Below are positions 13,094 through 20,922 of a DNA stretch of 20,922 bases, piece by piece. The notes beneath the pieces were generated by a model that was not told the DNA's origin, made no database searches, and saw only the letters and a program-made list of their open reading frames with translations. This DNA is from UMGS755 sp045595795 (GTDB lineage Bacteria; Bacillota; Clostridia; UBA1381; UBA9506). Position 1 is the first letter of the stretch. Each line of letters starts with the position of its first letter. The translations under genes and the position numbers were made by a program. The stretch lies in assembly GCA_045595795.1 (NCBI GenBank), contig JAZOBC010000032.1:1-20922 (forward strand), given 5' to 3'.

Positions 13094-14817
13094 CACACAT
13101 TTTTCCTTTCAAAAGCCAGCTCACTGCGAATCCAATCGCACGCCTGCTTCACAGCTTCATCAGCAGAAATTTCGCTAATAGTCTGCTCTTTGCGCAGCTT
13201 GTATTCTACAATGCCCTCCCCAGCCTTTTTACCAACTGTAATTCGAACAGGAATACCAACCAGATCAGCATCTTTAAATTTAACACCGGGACGCTCATCT
13301 CTGTCATCCATCATAACCTCAATACCGGCGCTGATAAGACTCTGATAAATTTTCTCTGCCACTGCTGCCTGCTCAGCGTTATCGCGGTTCACAGGCACCA
13401 CAACCACCTGATAGGGTGCTGCACTCACCGGCCAAATAATGCCGTTTTCATCATGATTTTGTTCAATCACAGCCGCTAAGGTACGGTTCACACCAATGCC
13501 ATAGCAACCCATAATGGGTGTTTGCGCCTTTCCGTTTTCATCTAAATAGGTGCAGTCTAAACTCTTAGTATATTTGGTACCCAACTTAAAGATATGGCCC
13601 ACTTCCACACCGCGAGTGGTCTCAATGCGTTTGCCACAGCGAGGGCATACATCTCCTGCCGTAATGGTACGCAAATCTGCCACTTGGGTCGGTGTAAAGT
13701 CAGAGGGGTTTACATTTTCATAATGATAATCCGTCTCGTTAGCACCGATAATAAAGTTGCACATAGACAAGATTTCTTTGTCACAATAAATGGGTACAGA
13801 TAAGCCAATCGGTCCGGCAAAGCCAACCTTAGCACCGGTAACCTCTGTAACGATGCAAGCCTCTGCCAGTGCTAAATCCTGCTCATTGACACCCAATAAA
13901 TTAGCAAGTTTGGTTTCATTCACTTCTCTGTCACCACGAACCATAACGGCCACAGGCGTTTCACCGGCAACATAAATCAGTGTTTTTGCAAAATGCTTGC
14001 TGTCGGTTCCTAAGAAAGAAACCAGTTCTTCAATGGTACCGGCATTGGGCGTATGTATCTTTTGCATTGTCTTGGGGGCTTCCGGTGCCATGGCTTCCGG
14101 AATACATTCTGCTTTTTCATCATTAGCTGCATAACCGCAAGCGTCACAATAAGCCACAACAGCTTCACCGGTTTCGGATTTTACCATAAATTCCTGAGAA
14201 CCGGAACCACCCATAGCACCACTGTCAGCGTCAACAACGATATAATCAAGACCCAAGCGGTCAAACACTCTGCAATAAGCGCGATACATGTTCTGATAGG
14301 ATACATCAAGACCTGCCTCGTCACGGTCAAAGCTGTAAGCATCCTTCATCATGAACTCGCGGGAACGCATAACACCAAAACGTGGACGACGCTCGTCACG
14401 ATATTTGGTTTGAATCTGATACAACGTTTGAGGCAACTGACGATAAGATGAAACCTCGCTTTTCACTGTCTGTGTGAAAATTTCTTCATGGGTAGGTCCT
14501 AAACAAAAATCGCGGTCGTTACGGTCCTTTAAGCGGAACATTTCAGGGCCAAACACGTCCCATCGTCCGGATTCCTGATAAGCCTCTGCGGGAAGCAGCG
14601 CTGACATGAGCAGCTCCTGTGCGCCGGCTGCATCCATTTCCTCGCGGATAATTTGCTCAACCTTATGCAGAGAACGCAGCCCCAATGGTAAATAGGAATA
14701 AATACCGGCAGCAAGCTTACGCATCATGCCGGAACGCAGCATGAGCTGATGGCTGGCAATTTCTGCCTCTGCAGGGGTTTCACGAAGGGTTTTAAACAGC
14801 ATTTTTGACACTTTCAT
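13093..14817 (-). CDS. proS: Prolyl-tRNA synthetase
   Basis: This cytoplasmic class II synthetase charges tRNA-Pro. The 574-residue bacterial-type enzyme opens with the family's usual MKVSKMLFKTLRETPAEAE. Motif 1 lies around LPLGLRSLHKVEQIIREEMD (43-62), motif 2 around KYRDERRPRFGVMRSREFMM (138-157), and motif 3 is GCYGIGVNRTLAAV (437-450). A YbaK-like editing domain (about 258-370, with FAKTLIYVAGETPVAVMVRGD) sits between motifs 2 and 3, and a C-terminal anticodon-binding domain follows (YQVVVVPVNRD...). Two Cys pairs (224/227 and 391/394) flank the insertion. ATG 14817 is chosen over TTG 14838 because of the N-terminal match; its SD (AAAGGA) is 12 nt upstream. It is the first gene of a three-gene operon. 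Confidence 0.97.
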   Translation of the reverse strand: MKVSKMLFKTLRETPAEAEIASHQLMLRSGMMRKLAAGIYSYLPLGLRSLHKVEQIIREEMDAAGAQELLMSALLPAEAYQESGRWDVFGPEMFRLKDRNDRDFCLGPTHEEIFTQTVKSEVSSYRQLPQTLYQIQTKYRDERRPRFGVMRSREFMMKDAYSFDRDEAGLDVSYQNMYRAYCRVFDRLGLDYIVVDADSGAMGGSGSQEFMVKSETGEAVVAYCDACGYAANDEKAECIPEAMAPEAPKTMQKIHTPNAGTIEELVSFLGTDSKHFAKTLIYVAGETPVAVMVRGDREVNETKLANLLGVNEQDLALAEACIVTEVTGAKVGFAGPIGLSVPIYCDKEILSMCNFIIGANETDYHYENVNPSDFTPTQVADLRTITAGDVCPRCGKRIETTRGVEVGHIFKLGTKYTKSLDCTYLDENGKAQTPIMGCYGIGVNRTLAAVIEQNHDENGIIWPVSAAPYQVVVVPVNRDNAEQAAVAEKIYQSLISAGIEVMMDDRDERPGVKFKDADLVGIPVRITVGKKAGEGIVEYKLRKEQTISEISADEAVKQACDWIRSELAFERKNV

Positions 14818-14909
14818 TAACTTTACCAATCCTTTCAAGGAAGCGGATAGTTTATCCGTTCATTTTACACAATGACAAGGTATAATAGACAGTTTACACC
14901 TTATTATAT

Positions 14910-14938
14910 ATAATAAACGTAAAAACGCCGTCTGTCAA
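14910..14938 (-). promoter_or_regulatory. Sigma-A promoter of the proS operon
   Basis: On the minus strand: TTGACA (complement of 14933-14938), a 17-bp spacer, and TATTAT (complement of 14910-14915). The leader of about 86 nt is too short for a T-box; it contains only a 6-bp hairpin, CGGATA/TATCCG (14844-14858), just upstream of the SD. Confidence 0.7.
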
Positions 14939-14957
14939 CCATTTTCAGCAAAATAAA

Positions 14958-14986
14958 TTGACAAAACCATCAAATTCATATACAAT
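14958..14986 (+). promoter_or_regulatory. Sigma-A promoter of the amidohydrolase-MATE operon
   Basis: TTGACA (14958-14963), a 17-bp spacer and TACAAT (14981-14986). It is back to back with the proS promoter, the two -35 boxes being about 19 bp apart. Start near 14993, only a few bases before the SD. Confidence 0.75.
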
Positions 14987-15010
14987 AATAAAGTTAAAGG
15001 AGTGATACTC

Positions 15011-16183
15011 GTGATACTGATTCAGAACGCTAATATCTTGACCATGGAAGGTCAAAATATTAAAAACGGATACATCATCATCGAGGGCAGTAAAATTCAC
15101 AGTTTGGGCGACATGAGCACCCTGACAGAACCCGCTGCCTCTTTTTCAGAAATCTATGATGCAAAAGGCAGTTATGCCCTCCCCGGCTTCATTGACGCGC
15201 ATTGTCACGCCGGTCTGTGGGAAGAAGGTGCCGGCGCTGAAGGGGATGACGGCAACGAAGATACCGACCCTATTTTGCCCCAGCTTCGCGCCATTGATGC
15301 CATCAATCCTTTCGACGTTGCTTTCTCCGAAGCACTTTCTGCCGGTGTAACAACCGTTGTAACCGGTCCGGGCAGTGCAAATGTCATTGGCGGTCAATTC
15401 GCCGCCATCAAAACCGCCGGTCGCTGGGTAGATGAAATGGTCATCGCCGCTCCCCTTGCCATGAAAGCAGCTTTGGGTGAAAATCCTAAAATGGTCTATG
15501 GCGGCAAAAAGCAATCTCCCTCCACCCGCATGGCAACAGCTGCTGTACTGAGAGAGGCACTGTTCGAAGCAAAGGAGTATGTGCGTTTGTGGGATGCCTA
15601 TGAAAAAGGCGAGGAAGAAGACAGACCTGAGCCGAATTTTAAATTAGATGCCCTCGCCCCTGTCATTCGCAAGAAAATGCCTTTAAAAATCCACGTACAT
15701 CGGGCAGATGATATTTGTACCGCCATTCGTATTGCAGAAGAATTTGATATTCACATCACATTAGAGCATTGCACAGAAGGTCATCTAATTGCCCCACTAC
15801 TTGCCGAAAAGAAAATCCCCGTGATGTTAGGTCCTACTCTGGGGGGCCGCACGAAGCCGGAACTAAAAAATATGAGCTTTGACATTTATCGCGTATTTGA
15901 AGAAGCCGGCATCCCCTTTGCTATTATTACCGACCATCCTGAAATCCCCTTAAACCGTCTTTATCTGTGTGCGGCTTTAGCGCACCAAAGTGGCGTTTCT
16001 ACCGAAACAGCTCTTGCTGCCATCACCATAAACGCCGCCAAAAACGTGGGATTATCTCACCGAATCGGTAGCATTGCACCGGGCAAAGATGCTGATATTG
16101 TTATTCTCTCCGGCTCGCTTCTTTCCCTTGGCTCTGCCGTTAAAACCGTATTTGTAAATGGCATTGCCCATAGCGCAGAATAA
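15011..16183 (+). CDS. Metal-dependent amidohydrolase (imidazolonepropionase-like)
   Basis: This is a TIM-barrel hydrolase of the amidohydrolase superfamily with 390 residues. Visible metal-binding signatures are PGFIDAHCH (His64, His66), LKIHVHRADD, ITLEHCTEGH and IITDHPEI, in the order expected for a one- or two-metal centre. The small N-terminal beta segment (ILIQNANILTMEG...IIIEGSKI) and the C-terminal GSIAPGKDADIVILSG close the usual composite domain. It resembles the uncharacterised group close to imidazolonepropionase and dihydroorotase-like enzymes; no hut genes are nearby, so histidine breakdown is not supported. GTG 15011 is chosen because AAAGGAG (14996-15002) lies 8 nt before it. 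It is the first gene of a two-gene operon with a MATE pump. Confidence 0.88.
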   Translation: MILIQNANILTMEGQNIKNGYIIIEGSKIHSLGDMSTLTEPAASFSEIYDAKGSYALPGFIDAHCHAGLWEEGAGAEGDDGNEDTDPILPQLRAIDAINPFDVAFSEALSAGVTTVVTGPGSANVIGGQFAAIKTAGRWVDEMVIAAPLAMKAALGENPKMVYGGKKQSPSTRMATAAVLREALFEAKEYVRLWDAYEKGEEEDRPEPNFKLDALAPVIRKKMPLKIHVHRADDICTAIRIAEEFDIHITLEHCTEGHLIAPLLAEKKIPVMLGPTLGGRTKPELKNMSFDIYRVFEEAGIPFAIITDHPEIPLNRLYLCAALAHQSGVSTETALAAITINAAKNVGLSHRIGSIAPGKDADIVILSGSLLSLGSAVKTVFVNGIAHSAE

Positions 16184-16211
16184 CACCCACAACCATACGA
16201 AAGGAAACAAT

Positions 16212-17585
16212 ATGTCTAACCAAACGATTGAATCTAAAGCACCCATCAGTGAAAATAAAATGGGTGTTATGTCTGTTAACAAACTCTTGATCACCATGTC
16301 GCTTCCCATTATGATTTCCATGCTGGTGCAGGCTCTGTATAATATTGTTGACAGTATTTTTGTATCCCACCTCTGCGAAGACGCACTCACTGCCGTTTCG
16401 CTCGCCTTCCCCATTCAAAATCTGATGATTGCAGTAGCGGCAGGCACAGGCGTCGGTGTCAATGCACTACTGTCGCGCAACCTTGGTGAAAAGAACTTCG
16501 CCGACGCAAATAAGGCAGCGGTAAACGGTATTTTTCTCTTCTTTATAAGTTCTCTTTTATTTGCTGTTTTCGGCCTGACACTATCCGGCGTTTTCTTTCG
16601 AACACAAACGGATATCCCCTATATCGTGGATCAGGGCACACCCTATTTGACCATTGTCTGCACCTTCTCGTTTGGCGTGTTTGGACAAATAATTTTTGAG
16701 CGATTGCTGCAGTCAACCGGCAAAACCATGTACAGCATGTATACACAGATCACCGGTGCTGTTGTAAATATTATTTTAGACCCCATTATGATTTATGGTT
16801 TATTTGGCTTTCCTCGGTTAGAGGTTGCCGGTGCTGCCATTGCAACCGTCATCGGACAATTCGTTGCGCTTTGCATTGGCCTTGTGTTAAACCTGAAGGT
16901 AAACAAGGAAATCCACATCAGTTTCAAGCATTTCCGTCCCTCGGGCAGAATCATTAAAAGAATCTATGCCGTTGGCATTCCATCTATCATCATGCAGTCC
17001 ATTTCCTCCGTCATGACCTATGGACTGAATCAGATTTTAATGGGCTTTACCAAAACTGCCGCTGCTGTTTTTGGTGTATATTTCAAACTTCAGAGCTTTA
17101 TCTTTATGCCGATTTTCGGTTTAAACAATGGTATGGTTCCCATCATTGCTTATAACCTGGGTGCAGGAAAAAAAGACCGTATGCGAAAGACCATTGTATA
17201 CAGCATCATTTACGCCACAAGTTTAATGCTCTTTGGCATGCTGATGATGCAACTATTCCCCGGGCAGATTCTCACTATTTTTGAAGCGTCTCCCGAGATG
17301 CTCTCCATCGGCACTGCTGCCCTGCGCATTATTAGTTTGCACTTTTTGTTGGCAGGTTTTTGTATTATCACCACTTCCGTATTTCAGGCAATCGGCAACG
17401 GACTCATCAGCATGTTCATTTCCATTACCCGCCAACTTGTGGTGCTGCTGCCGGCTGCCTACCTTTTGTCTTTGTTGGGAAGTGTGAACTACGTTTGGTT
17501 TGCCTTTGTGATTGCAGAGTTTGCCTCACTCATCCTCTGCAGCGTGCAACTGCGACGTGTCTATAAAACGGTTTTATCCGATTAA
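16212..17585 (+). CDS. MATE-family multidrug efflux transporter
   Basis: This 457-residue inner-membrane antiporter has about 12 helices in two MatE repeats. Typical pieces are SLPIMISMLVQALYNIVDSI and AVAAGTGVGVNALLSRNLGE in the first half, and VGIPSIIMQSISSVMTYGLN and PIIAYNLGAGKKDRMRK in the second. MATE proteins export cationic compounds or metabolites in exchange for Na+ or H+; the substrate here is unknown. The ATG at 16212 follows AAAGGA (16200-16205). The gap to the amidohydrolase stop is 28 bp with no terminator, so the two are co-transcribed; a link between the hydrolase product and export is only a guess. A strong terminator follows. Confidence 0.92.
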   Translation: MSNQTIESKAPISENKMGVMSVNKLLITMSLPIMISMLVQALYNIVDSIFVSHLCEDALTAVSLAFPIQNLMIAVAAGTGVGVNALLSRNLGEKNFADANKAAVNGIFLFFISSLLFAVFGLTLSGVFFRTQTDIPYIVDQGTPYLTIVCTFSFGVFGQIIFERLLQSTGKTMYSMYTQITGAVVNIILDPIMIYGLFGFPRLEVAGAAIATVIGQFVALCIGLVLNLKVNKEIHISFKHFRPSGRIIKRIYAVGIPSIIMQSISSVMTYGLNQILMGFTKTAAAVFGVYFKLQSFIFMPIFGLNNGMVPIIAYNLGAGKKDRMRKTIVYSIIYATSLMLFGMLMMQLFPGQILTIFEASPEMLSIGTAALRIISLHFLLAGFCIITTSVFQAIGNGLISMFISITRQLVVLLPAAYLLSLLGSVNYVWFAFVIAEFASLILCSVQLRRVYKTVLSD

Positions 17586-17607
17586 AAATTAAAAAACTGA
17601 ATATTTT

Positions 17608-17657
17608 AAAAGGTTTTGTCGAAAAGTTTTTCGCTTTCGACAAAACCTTTTCTTTTT
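17608..17657 (+). terminator. Terminator of the amidohydrolase-MATE operon
   Basis: Arms 17608-17624 and 17635-17651 form a perfect 17-bp stem (AAAAGGTTTTGTCGAAA and its complement) with a 10-nt loop, followed by CTTTTT. It ends a few bases before the sigma-H promoter of spoIIA. Confidence 0.85.
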
Positions 17658-17661
17658 CATC

Positions 17662-17688
17662 AAAGGATAAACCTTCAAGTTGTTGAAT
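17662..17688 (+). promoter_or_regulatory. Sigma-H promoter of the spoIIA operon
   Basis: AAAGGATAA (17662-17670), an 11-bp spacer and GTTGAAT (17682-17688). This fits the B. subtilis sigma-H consensus RNAGGAWWW-(11-12)-RNNGAAT at every specified position. spoIIA is a classic sigma-H target, so the promoter supports a conserved entry into sporulation. Spo0A boxes were not confidently seen. Confidence 0.85.
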
Positions 17689-17750
17689 TATATAAAAAGG
17701 AAATATTTTACAATTGCACAAAGGCAAAAGCCTGAAAGGAGGAAAGGGTT

Positions 17751-18095
17751 TTGCAAATTTCAATCAAGCTAACCCAAAGAACACTCATCGTGACACTAAG
17801 CGGTGAACTCGACCACCACAGTGCCGAGCAGGTACGTTTTCTCATTGAGCGTGCCATCACAGAACAACATGCCAAAAATCTGATTTTCGATTTTTCTGCT
17901 CTGTCCTTTATGGATAGTTCTGGCATTGGTATGGTGATTGGCCGCTACAAACTGATACATGCATTAGGCGGCAAAGTCGCTTTGGTTTGCATCAGTCAAA
18001 GAATGAAAAAACTTGTCACCATGTCGGGTCTTACGCGACTTGTTGGTGTATATCACAGTGTAGAAGATGCCATGAAGGAGGTAAAGGGAGCATGA
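17751..18095 (+). CDS. spoIIAA: Anti-sigma-F factor antagonist SpoIIAA
   Basis: This STAS-domain protein has 114 residues. When unphosphorylated it pulls SpoIIAB off sigma-F; SpoIIAB phosphorylates it on a serine in the motif FMDSSGIGMVIGRY (53-66), where Ser57 aligns with the phosphorylated Ser58 of B. subtilis. The start is TTG 17751 with SD AAAGGAGG at 17735-17742 (spacing 8). The stop overlaps the spoIIAB start (ATGA, 18092-18095), indicating translational coupling and a fixed ratio of the partners. Confidence 0.95.
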   Translation: MQISIKLTQRTLIVTLSGELDHHSAEQVRFLIERAITEQHAKNLIFDFSALSFMDSSGIGMVIGRYKLIHALGGKVALVCISQRMKKLVTMSGLTRLVGVYHSVEDAMKEVKGA

Positions 18096-18526
18096 ACCTG
18101 ACAGACAACAAAATGAAACTTGAGTTTTTAAGTAAATCAGCAAACGAAGGCTTTGCACGCGCTGCCGTTGCCGCCTTTGTCAGTCAGTTAGACCCCACAT
18201 TAGAGGAATTGGCAGACATTAAAACTGCTGTTTCCGAAGCTGTTACCAATGCCATCGTTCATGGCTACGGCCACCCCAACGGCATCGTGACCATTCTGTG
18301 TGAGTTATCGCAAAACACAGCAAAAATTGAGGTCTGCGATAACGGCAAAGGAATTGCCGACATTGCGCTTGCCACCAAACCGTTATATACACAATCCCCC
18401 GATTCCGAGCGTTCCGGCATGGGCTTTACCGTTATGGAAACTTTTATGGATACCATGACTGTTGAATCAGCACCAAATCAGGGAACCATTGTAACGCTCA
18501 CCAAACAAATCGGCACCGCTTCCTGA
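18092..18526 (+). CDS. spoIIAB: Anti-sigma-F factor / serine kinase SpoIIAB
   Basis: SpoIIAB binds and blocks sigma-F and phosphorylates SpoIIAA. The 144-residue GHKL-fold kinase shows the N box EAVTNAIVHGY (49-59), G1 box DNGKGIAD (83-90) and G2 box SGMGFTVMETFMD (108-120). It starts at ATG 18092 inside the end of spoIIAA, with AAAGGGAG just upstream; a longer upstream frame (17987) overlaps spoIIAA and is rejected. Middle gene of the spoIIA operon. Confidence 0.96.
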   Translation: MNLTDNKMKLEFLSKSANEGFARAAVAAFVSQLDPTLEELADIKTAVSEAVTNAIVHGYGHPNGIVTILCELSQNTAKIEVCDNGKGIADIALATKPLYTQSPDSERSGMGFTVMETFMDTMTVESAPNQGTIVTLTKQIGTAS

Positions 18527-18542
18527 AGAATGGGAGGATATC

Positions 18543-19241
18543 ATGGTTACATATGACCTAATCAAGCAGTGTGCAACCGGAGACTCAGTGGCAAAAAGCA
18601 AGCTGGTAGAAGAAAACACAGGTCTGATTTATATGGTGGTGAATCGCTTCCGAAACCGTGGAACCGAGCCGGAAGATTTATTTCAAATTGCTGCCGTGGG
18701 ACTACTGAAAGCAATCGACCGTTTCGATCCACAACTCGGCATGCAGTTTTCAACCTATGCTGTTCCATTAATGATGGGAGAAATTCGCCGTCATCTTCGC
18801 GATGACGGACCCATTAAGGTCAGTCGTGGCTATAAAATGCTGGCATCAAAGGCCGCAGCACTACGTGAACACCTGTTGGCTGAAAAAGGTGCCGAACCCT
18901 CGATTACAGAAATTGCAACCGCACTTTCTGTAGACCCGGCTGAACTCAGCGCCGCCTTAGTCGCTGTAAGGGTGCCTGATTCATTAGACGAGCCATACGG
19001 CGAGTCTGCACGCCCTTTAAAAGAACAAATCCCCTCGGATAGTCAGGAGGAAAAGTTCATAAACCACATGGCTTTAAAGCAACTGATTCAAGCCCTCCCT
19101 AACCGCGAGAAAAAAATCATACTGTTGCGATATATGAAGGAAGAAACCCAAGCACAAATTGCAAAAAAACTGGGCATTTCCCAAGTGCAGGTATCGAGGA
19201 TTGAAAAGAAAATTTTAGAAAAGCTTCGCATGGAATTATGA
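18543..19241 (+). CDS. sigF: RNA polymerase sigma-F factor (SpoIIAC)
   Basis: This is the first forespore-specific sigma factor, with 232 residues. Region 2 is clear (LIYMVVNRFRNRGTEPEDLFQIAAVGLLKAIDRFDPQLGMQFSTYA, about 28-75, then GEIRRHLRDDGPIKVSR). Region 3 spans about 95-150. Region 4 holds the HTH (ALPNREKKIILLRYMKEETQAQIAKKLGISQVQVSRIEKKIL, about 185-228). The ATG follows GGGAGG (18532-18537), 16 bp after spoIIAB. In Bacillus spoVA genes often follow sigF; here they do not, and an ADP-ribosylglycohydrolase gene with its own promoter comes next. No clear terminator follows the stop. Confidence 0.96.
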   Translation: MVTYDLIKQCATGDSVAKSKLVEENTGLIYMVVNRFRNRGTEPEDLFQIAAVGLLKAIDRFDPQLGMQFSTYAVPLMMGEIRRHLRDDGPIKVSRGYKMLASKAAALREHLLAEKGAEPSITEIATALSVDPAELSAALVAVRVPDSLDEPYGESARPLKEQIPSDSQEEKFINHMALKQLIQALPNREKKIILLRYMKEETQAQIAKKLGISQVQVSRIEKKILEKLRMEL

Positions 19242-19296
19242 ACAAATAAAAACATTCATTATTTGCACATTATTTTATTTAATCAAAAATTGTATC

Positions 19297-19325
19297 TTGC
19301 ATACTGAACAGAAAAAGTGTATAAT
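19297..19325 (+). promoter_or_regulatory. Sigma-A promoter of the ADP-ribosylglycohydrolase gene
   Basis: TTGCAT (19297-19302), a 17-bp spacer and TATAAT (19320-19325), with start near 19332 and a leader of about 55 nt. It shows that this gene can be read independently of spoIIA. Confidence 0.65.
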
Positions 19326-19386
19326 CTAAAACAATGATTGCTCTATAATCAAAAATCCGTTGGCTACGGACGAGGAGGATACTATA

Positions 19387-20829
19387 ATGTTAAAGCTAAA
19401 CAGAGAGGAAGTAAGCGATAAGATTTATGCCTGTTGGATTGGCAAAAACATCGGCGGCACCTTGGGTGGTCCGTTTGAAGGAAAAAGAATGGTGTTAGAC
19501 TGCAAAGGCTTTACCACAGAAGCAGGCATCCCACTCCCCAATGATGATCTGGATTTGCAGCTTGTGTGGTTAAAAGCAATGCGAGATGTCGGTCCGCTGT
19601 CTCTAAATGCTAAAACCTTAGGGACATATTGGCTGGAATTTATAACACCGTGTTGGAATGAATACGGGGTGGCAAAATCAAACATGAAAAACGGTCTTGA
19701 ACCGCCCTTATCCGGACAATATGCCAACTTTTGGAAACACTCAAACGGCGCCTGGATTCGTACGGAAATTTGGGCAACGCTCTTCCCCGGCGATGCTGAG
19801 ATGGCTGTCAAATTTGCATTTGAAGATGCCTGCGTAGACCATGGGGTTGGTGATGGTACACACGCAGCAATTTTTGTTGCAGCAATGGAAGCTGCTGCAT
19901 TTGTTAAAAATGATTTGCGCGAGCTGATTAACATTGGTTTGTCAAATATTCCGAAAGATTGCCGTTTTGCCACCTATATCAACACTGTTTTAGAGTGCTA
20001 TGATGCAGATATGACATGGCTTGAAACCAGAAATAAGATCACCGACATGAGTCTTGCTGATCCTGAACTCGGTTGGTTCAATGCACCTGCAAATGTTGGT
20101 TACGCCATCATTGGTTTGCTCTATGGCAAAGGCGATTTCAAAGAATCGATGCTCATTGCCATCAACTGTGGTGACGATACCGACTGCTCTGCCGCAACTG
20201 TTGGCTCTATTTTAGGCATTATGCATGGCAGCAAGATCATCCCGAAAGACTGGCAGGAGCATATTGGTGATACCATCGTAACCAAATGCATTAACATCCC
20301 TTCCACAGCATGCCATACAGTTCACTATATCCCCTCAACCTGTTCACAGTTTGCAAACATGATTCTCGATACACATCACCTGACCTTAGCCGATAGACCG
20401 GTAGAAATTATCGATGGTGAAACAGAAATTGACGAAGAGGTCATGAAAAGATTTTATGGCGACAAACTGAACTTATCCAAAAAACCGGAATATTTCACAG
20501 AAATGAATACACCCCTTGTCAAAATTGTAACAGCATATGACTCAGAGCCTACCATTGCACCATTCGAAGAAAAGAAAATCACTTTAATCTTTAAGAATAA
20601 TATGGTTTCTCAGAAAAATTTCAGTTGCCGATGGATTGTTCCCGAGGGCTGGAGCGTATCGGGCAAAAAGACAATTTCATTGAATTATTTGCCTTGCGAG
20701 GGTACTCTCGATGCAGAGTTCATCATCACAGCAGGTGAAACTGTAGAAGCAAAAAACAAACTGGTTGCAGAAATCTCCTGCGATGGTCAGCATGAAACTA
20801 TCTATATTCCCGTGACATTTTTGGGATAA
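19387..20829 (+). CDS. ADP-ribosylglycohydrolase-family protein with C-terminal beta domain
   Basis: This 480-residue protein's first ~340 residues fit the ADP-ribosylglycohydrolase fold: KIYACWIGKNIGGTLGGPFEG (12-32), the acidic PNDDLDLQ (51-58), a central VGDGTHAAIFVAAMEAA (154-170), and the metal-binding motif GDDTDCSAA (262-270). In this family such Asp residues hold two Mg2+ ions and remove ADP-ribose from proteins or small molecules, though many bacterial members act on unknown substrates. The last ~115 residues (IVTAYDSEPTIAPFEEKKIT ... GWSVSG ... ISCDGQHETIYIPVTF) look like an Ig-like, NEW3-type beta sandwich. No signal peptide is seen. ATG 19387 is chosen for SD AGGAGG (19373-19378). 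Confidence 0.85.
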   Translation: MLKLNREEVSDKIYACWIGKNIGGTLGGPFEGKRMVLDCKGFTTEAGIPLPNDDLDLQLVWLKAMRDVGPLSLNAKTLGTYWLEFITPCWNEYGVAKSNMKNGLEPPLSGQYANFWKHSNGAWIRTEIWATLFPGDAEMAVKFAFEDACVDHGVGDGTHAAIFVAAMEAAAFVKNDLRELINIGLSNIPKDCRFATYINTVLECYDADMTWLETRNKITDMSLADPELGWFNAPANVGYAIIGLLYGKGDFKESMLIAINCGDDTDCSAATVGSILGIMHGSKIIPKDWQEHIGDTIVTKCINIPSTACHTVHYIPSTCSQFANMILDTHHLTLADRPVEIIDGETEIDEEVMKRFYGDKLNLSKKPEYFTEMNTPLVKIVTAYDSEPTIAPFEEKKITLIFKNNMVSQKNFSCRWIVPEGWSVSGKKTISLNYLPCEGTLDAEFIITAGETVEAKNKLVAEISCDGQHETIYIPVTFLG

Positions 20830-20855
20830 AAATGAATTAAGTACATAATAAATAT

Positions 20856-20879
20856 CCCCCCGTATAACGGGGGGTTTTT
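20856..20879 (+). terminator. Terminator of the ADP-ribosylglycohydrolase gene
   Basis: CCCCCCG (20856-20862) pairs with CGGGGGG (20868-20874) around TATAA, followed by five T. A second small inverted repeat, GGGC-ATA-GCCC (20887-20897), follows; nothing else is recognised up to the window end. Confidence 0.9.
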
Positions 20880-20922
20880 CATTTTCGGGCATAGCCCTAA
20901 TACTACTGGCTGCACACAAGTG

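Noticed and set aside
14839..14903. T-box leader for proS
   Set aside because: The leader is only about 86 nt and lacks the T-box sequence and specifier stem; only a 6-bp hairpin is seen.
15011..17585. Histidine-degradation (hut) operon because of the imidazolonepropionase-like enzyme
   Set aside because: No hutH, hutU or hutG genes are adjacent; the partner is a MATE pump, so the pathway cannot be supported.
17987..18091. Longer N-terminus for SpoIIAB
   Set aside because: It would overlap spoIIAA by over 100 bp; the ATGA overlap start at 18092 is the usual arrangement and fits the family length.
20880..20922. Gene start or repeat element at the right edge
   Set aside because: Only a small GGGC-ATA-GCCC hairpin is visible, and the window ends too soon to judge.

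Overview
The window comes from an endospore-forming Gram-positive bacterium, most likely a member of the class Clostridia. The evidence is a spoIIAA-spoIIAB-sigF operon with a sigma-H type promoter, spoIIP, spoVAD, an ECF-type folate transporter behind a tetrahydrofolate riboswitch, and SLH-domain and lipobox-bearing surface proteins. Intergenic regions are AT-rich, Shine-Dalgarno (SD) sites are strong, and TTG/GTG starts are frequent. Genus or species cannot be named from the sequence.

Layout. Positions 1-551 hold no protein gene. They carry AT-rich repeats and then the 3' half of a tRNA-Arg(CCT) gene followed directly by its terminator, which looks like the chromosomal end of an integrative element lying to the left. 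From 552 to 4695 is a small-molecule transport/regulation block: an AraC-family regulator and an MFS transporter (+), a DMT/EamA transporter (-), and a second AraC regulator (+). The DMT gene and the second regulator are divergent and share an intergenic region with overlapping promoters, a palindromic operator candidate and an attenuator-like leader. Next come spoIIP (+) and spoVAD (-), converging with a 1-nt gap. spoVAD has a sigma-G-like promoter and none of its usual spoVA partners nearby. From 7011 comes folT with a THF riboswitch whose downstream sequence suggests a translational switch, then a 47-codon gene for a protein made 83% of Asn and Gln.

On the minus strand lie a large SLH-domain surface protein (8108-10999) and an operon proS -> small Cys/His lipoprotein -> orphan peptide-type ABC substrate-binding lipoprotein (14817 down to 11124). 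On the plus strand follow a metal-dependent amidohydrolase with a MATE efflux pump as a two-gene operon (15011-17585), the spoIIA operon (17751-19241), and an ADP-ribosylglycohydrolase-family protein with a C-terminal beta-rich extension (19387-20829), closed by a strong terminator.

How it works together. The sporulation genes span the developmental programme: sigma-H-driven spoIIA makes and controls the first forespore sigma factor, SpoIIP takes part in engulfment, and SpoVAD in dipicolinate uptake in the late forespore. The most unusual stretch is 7011-8050, where the folate riboswitch gene is followed by the Asn/Gln-rich gene. The SD of that small gene would be buried in a 16-bp stem in any read-through transcript from folT, but would be free in a transcript starting at a candidate promoter between the two arms.
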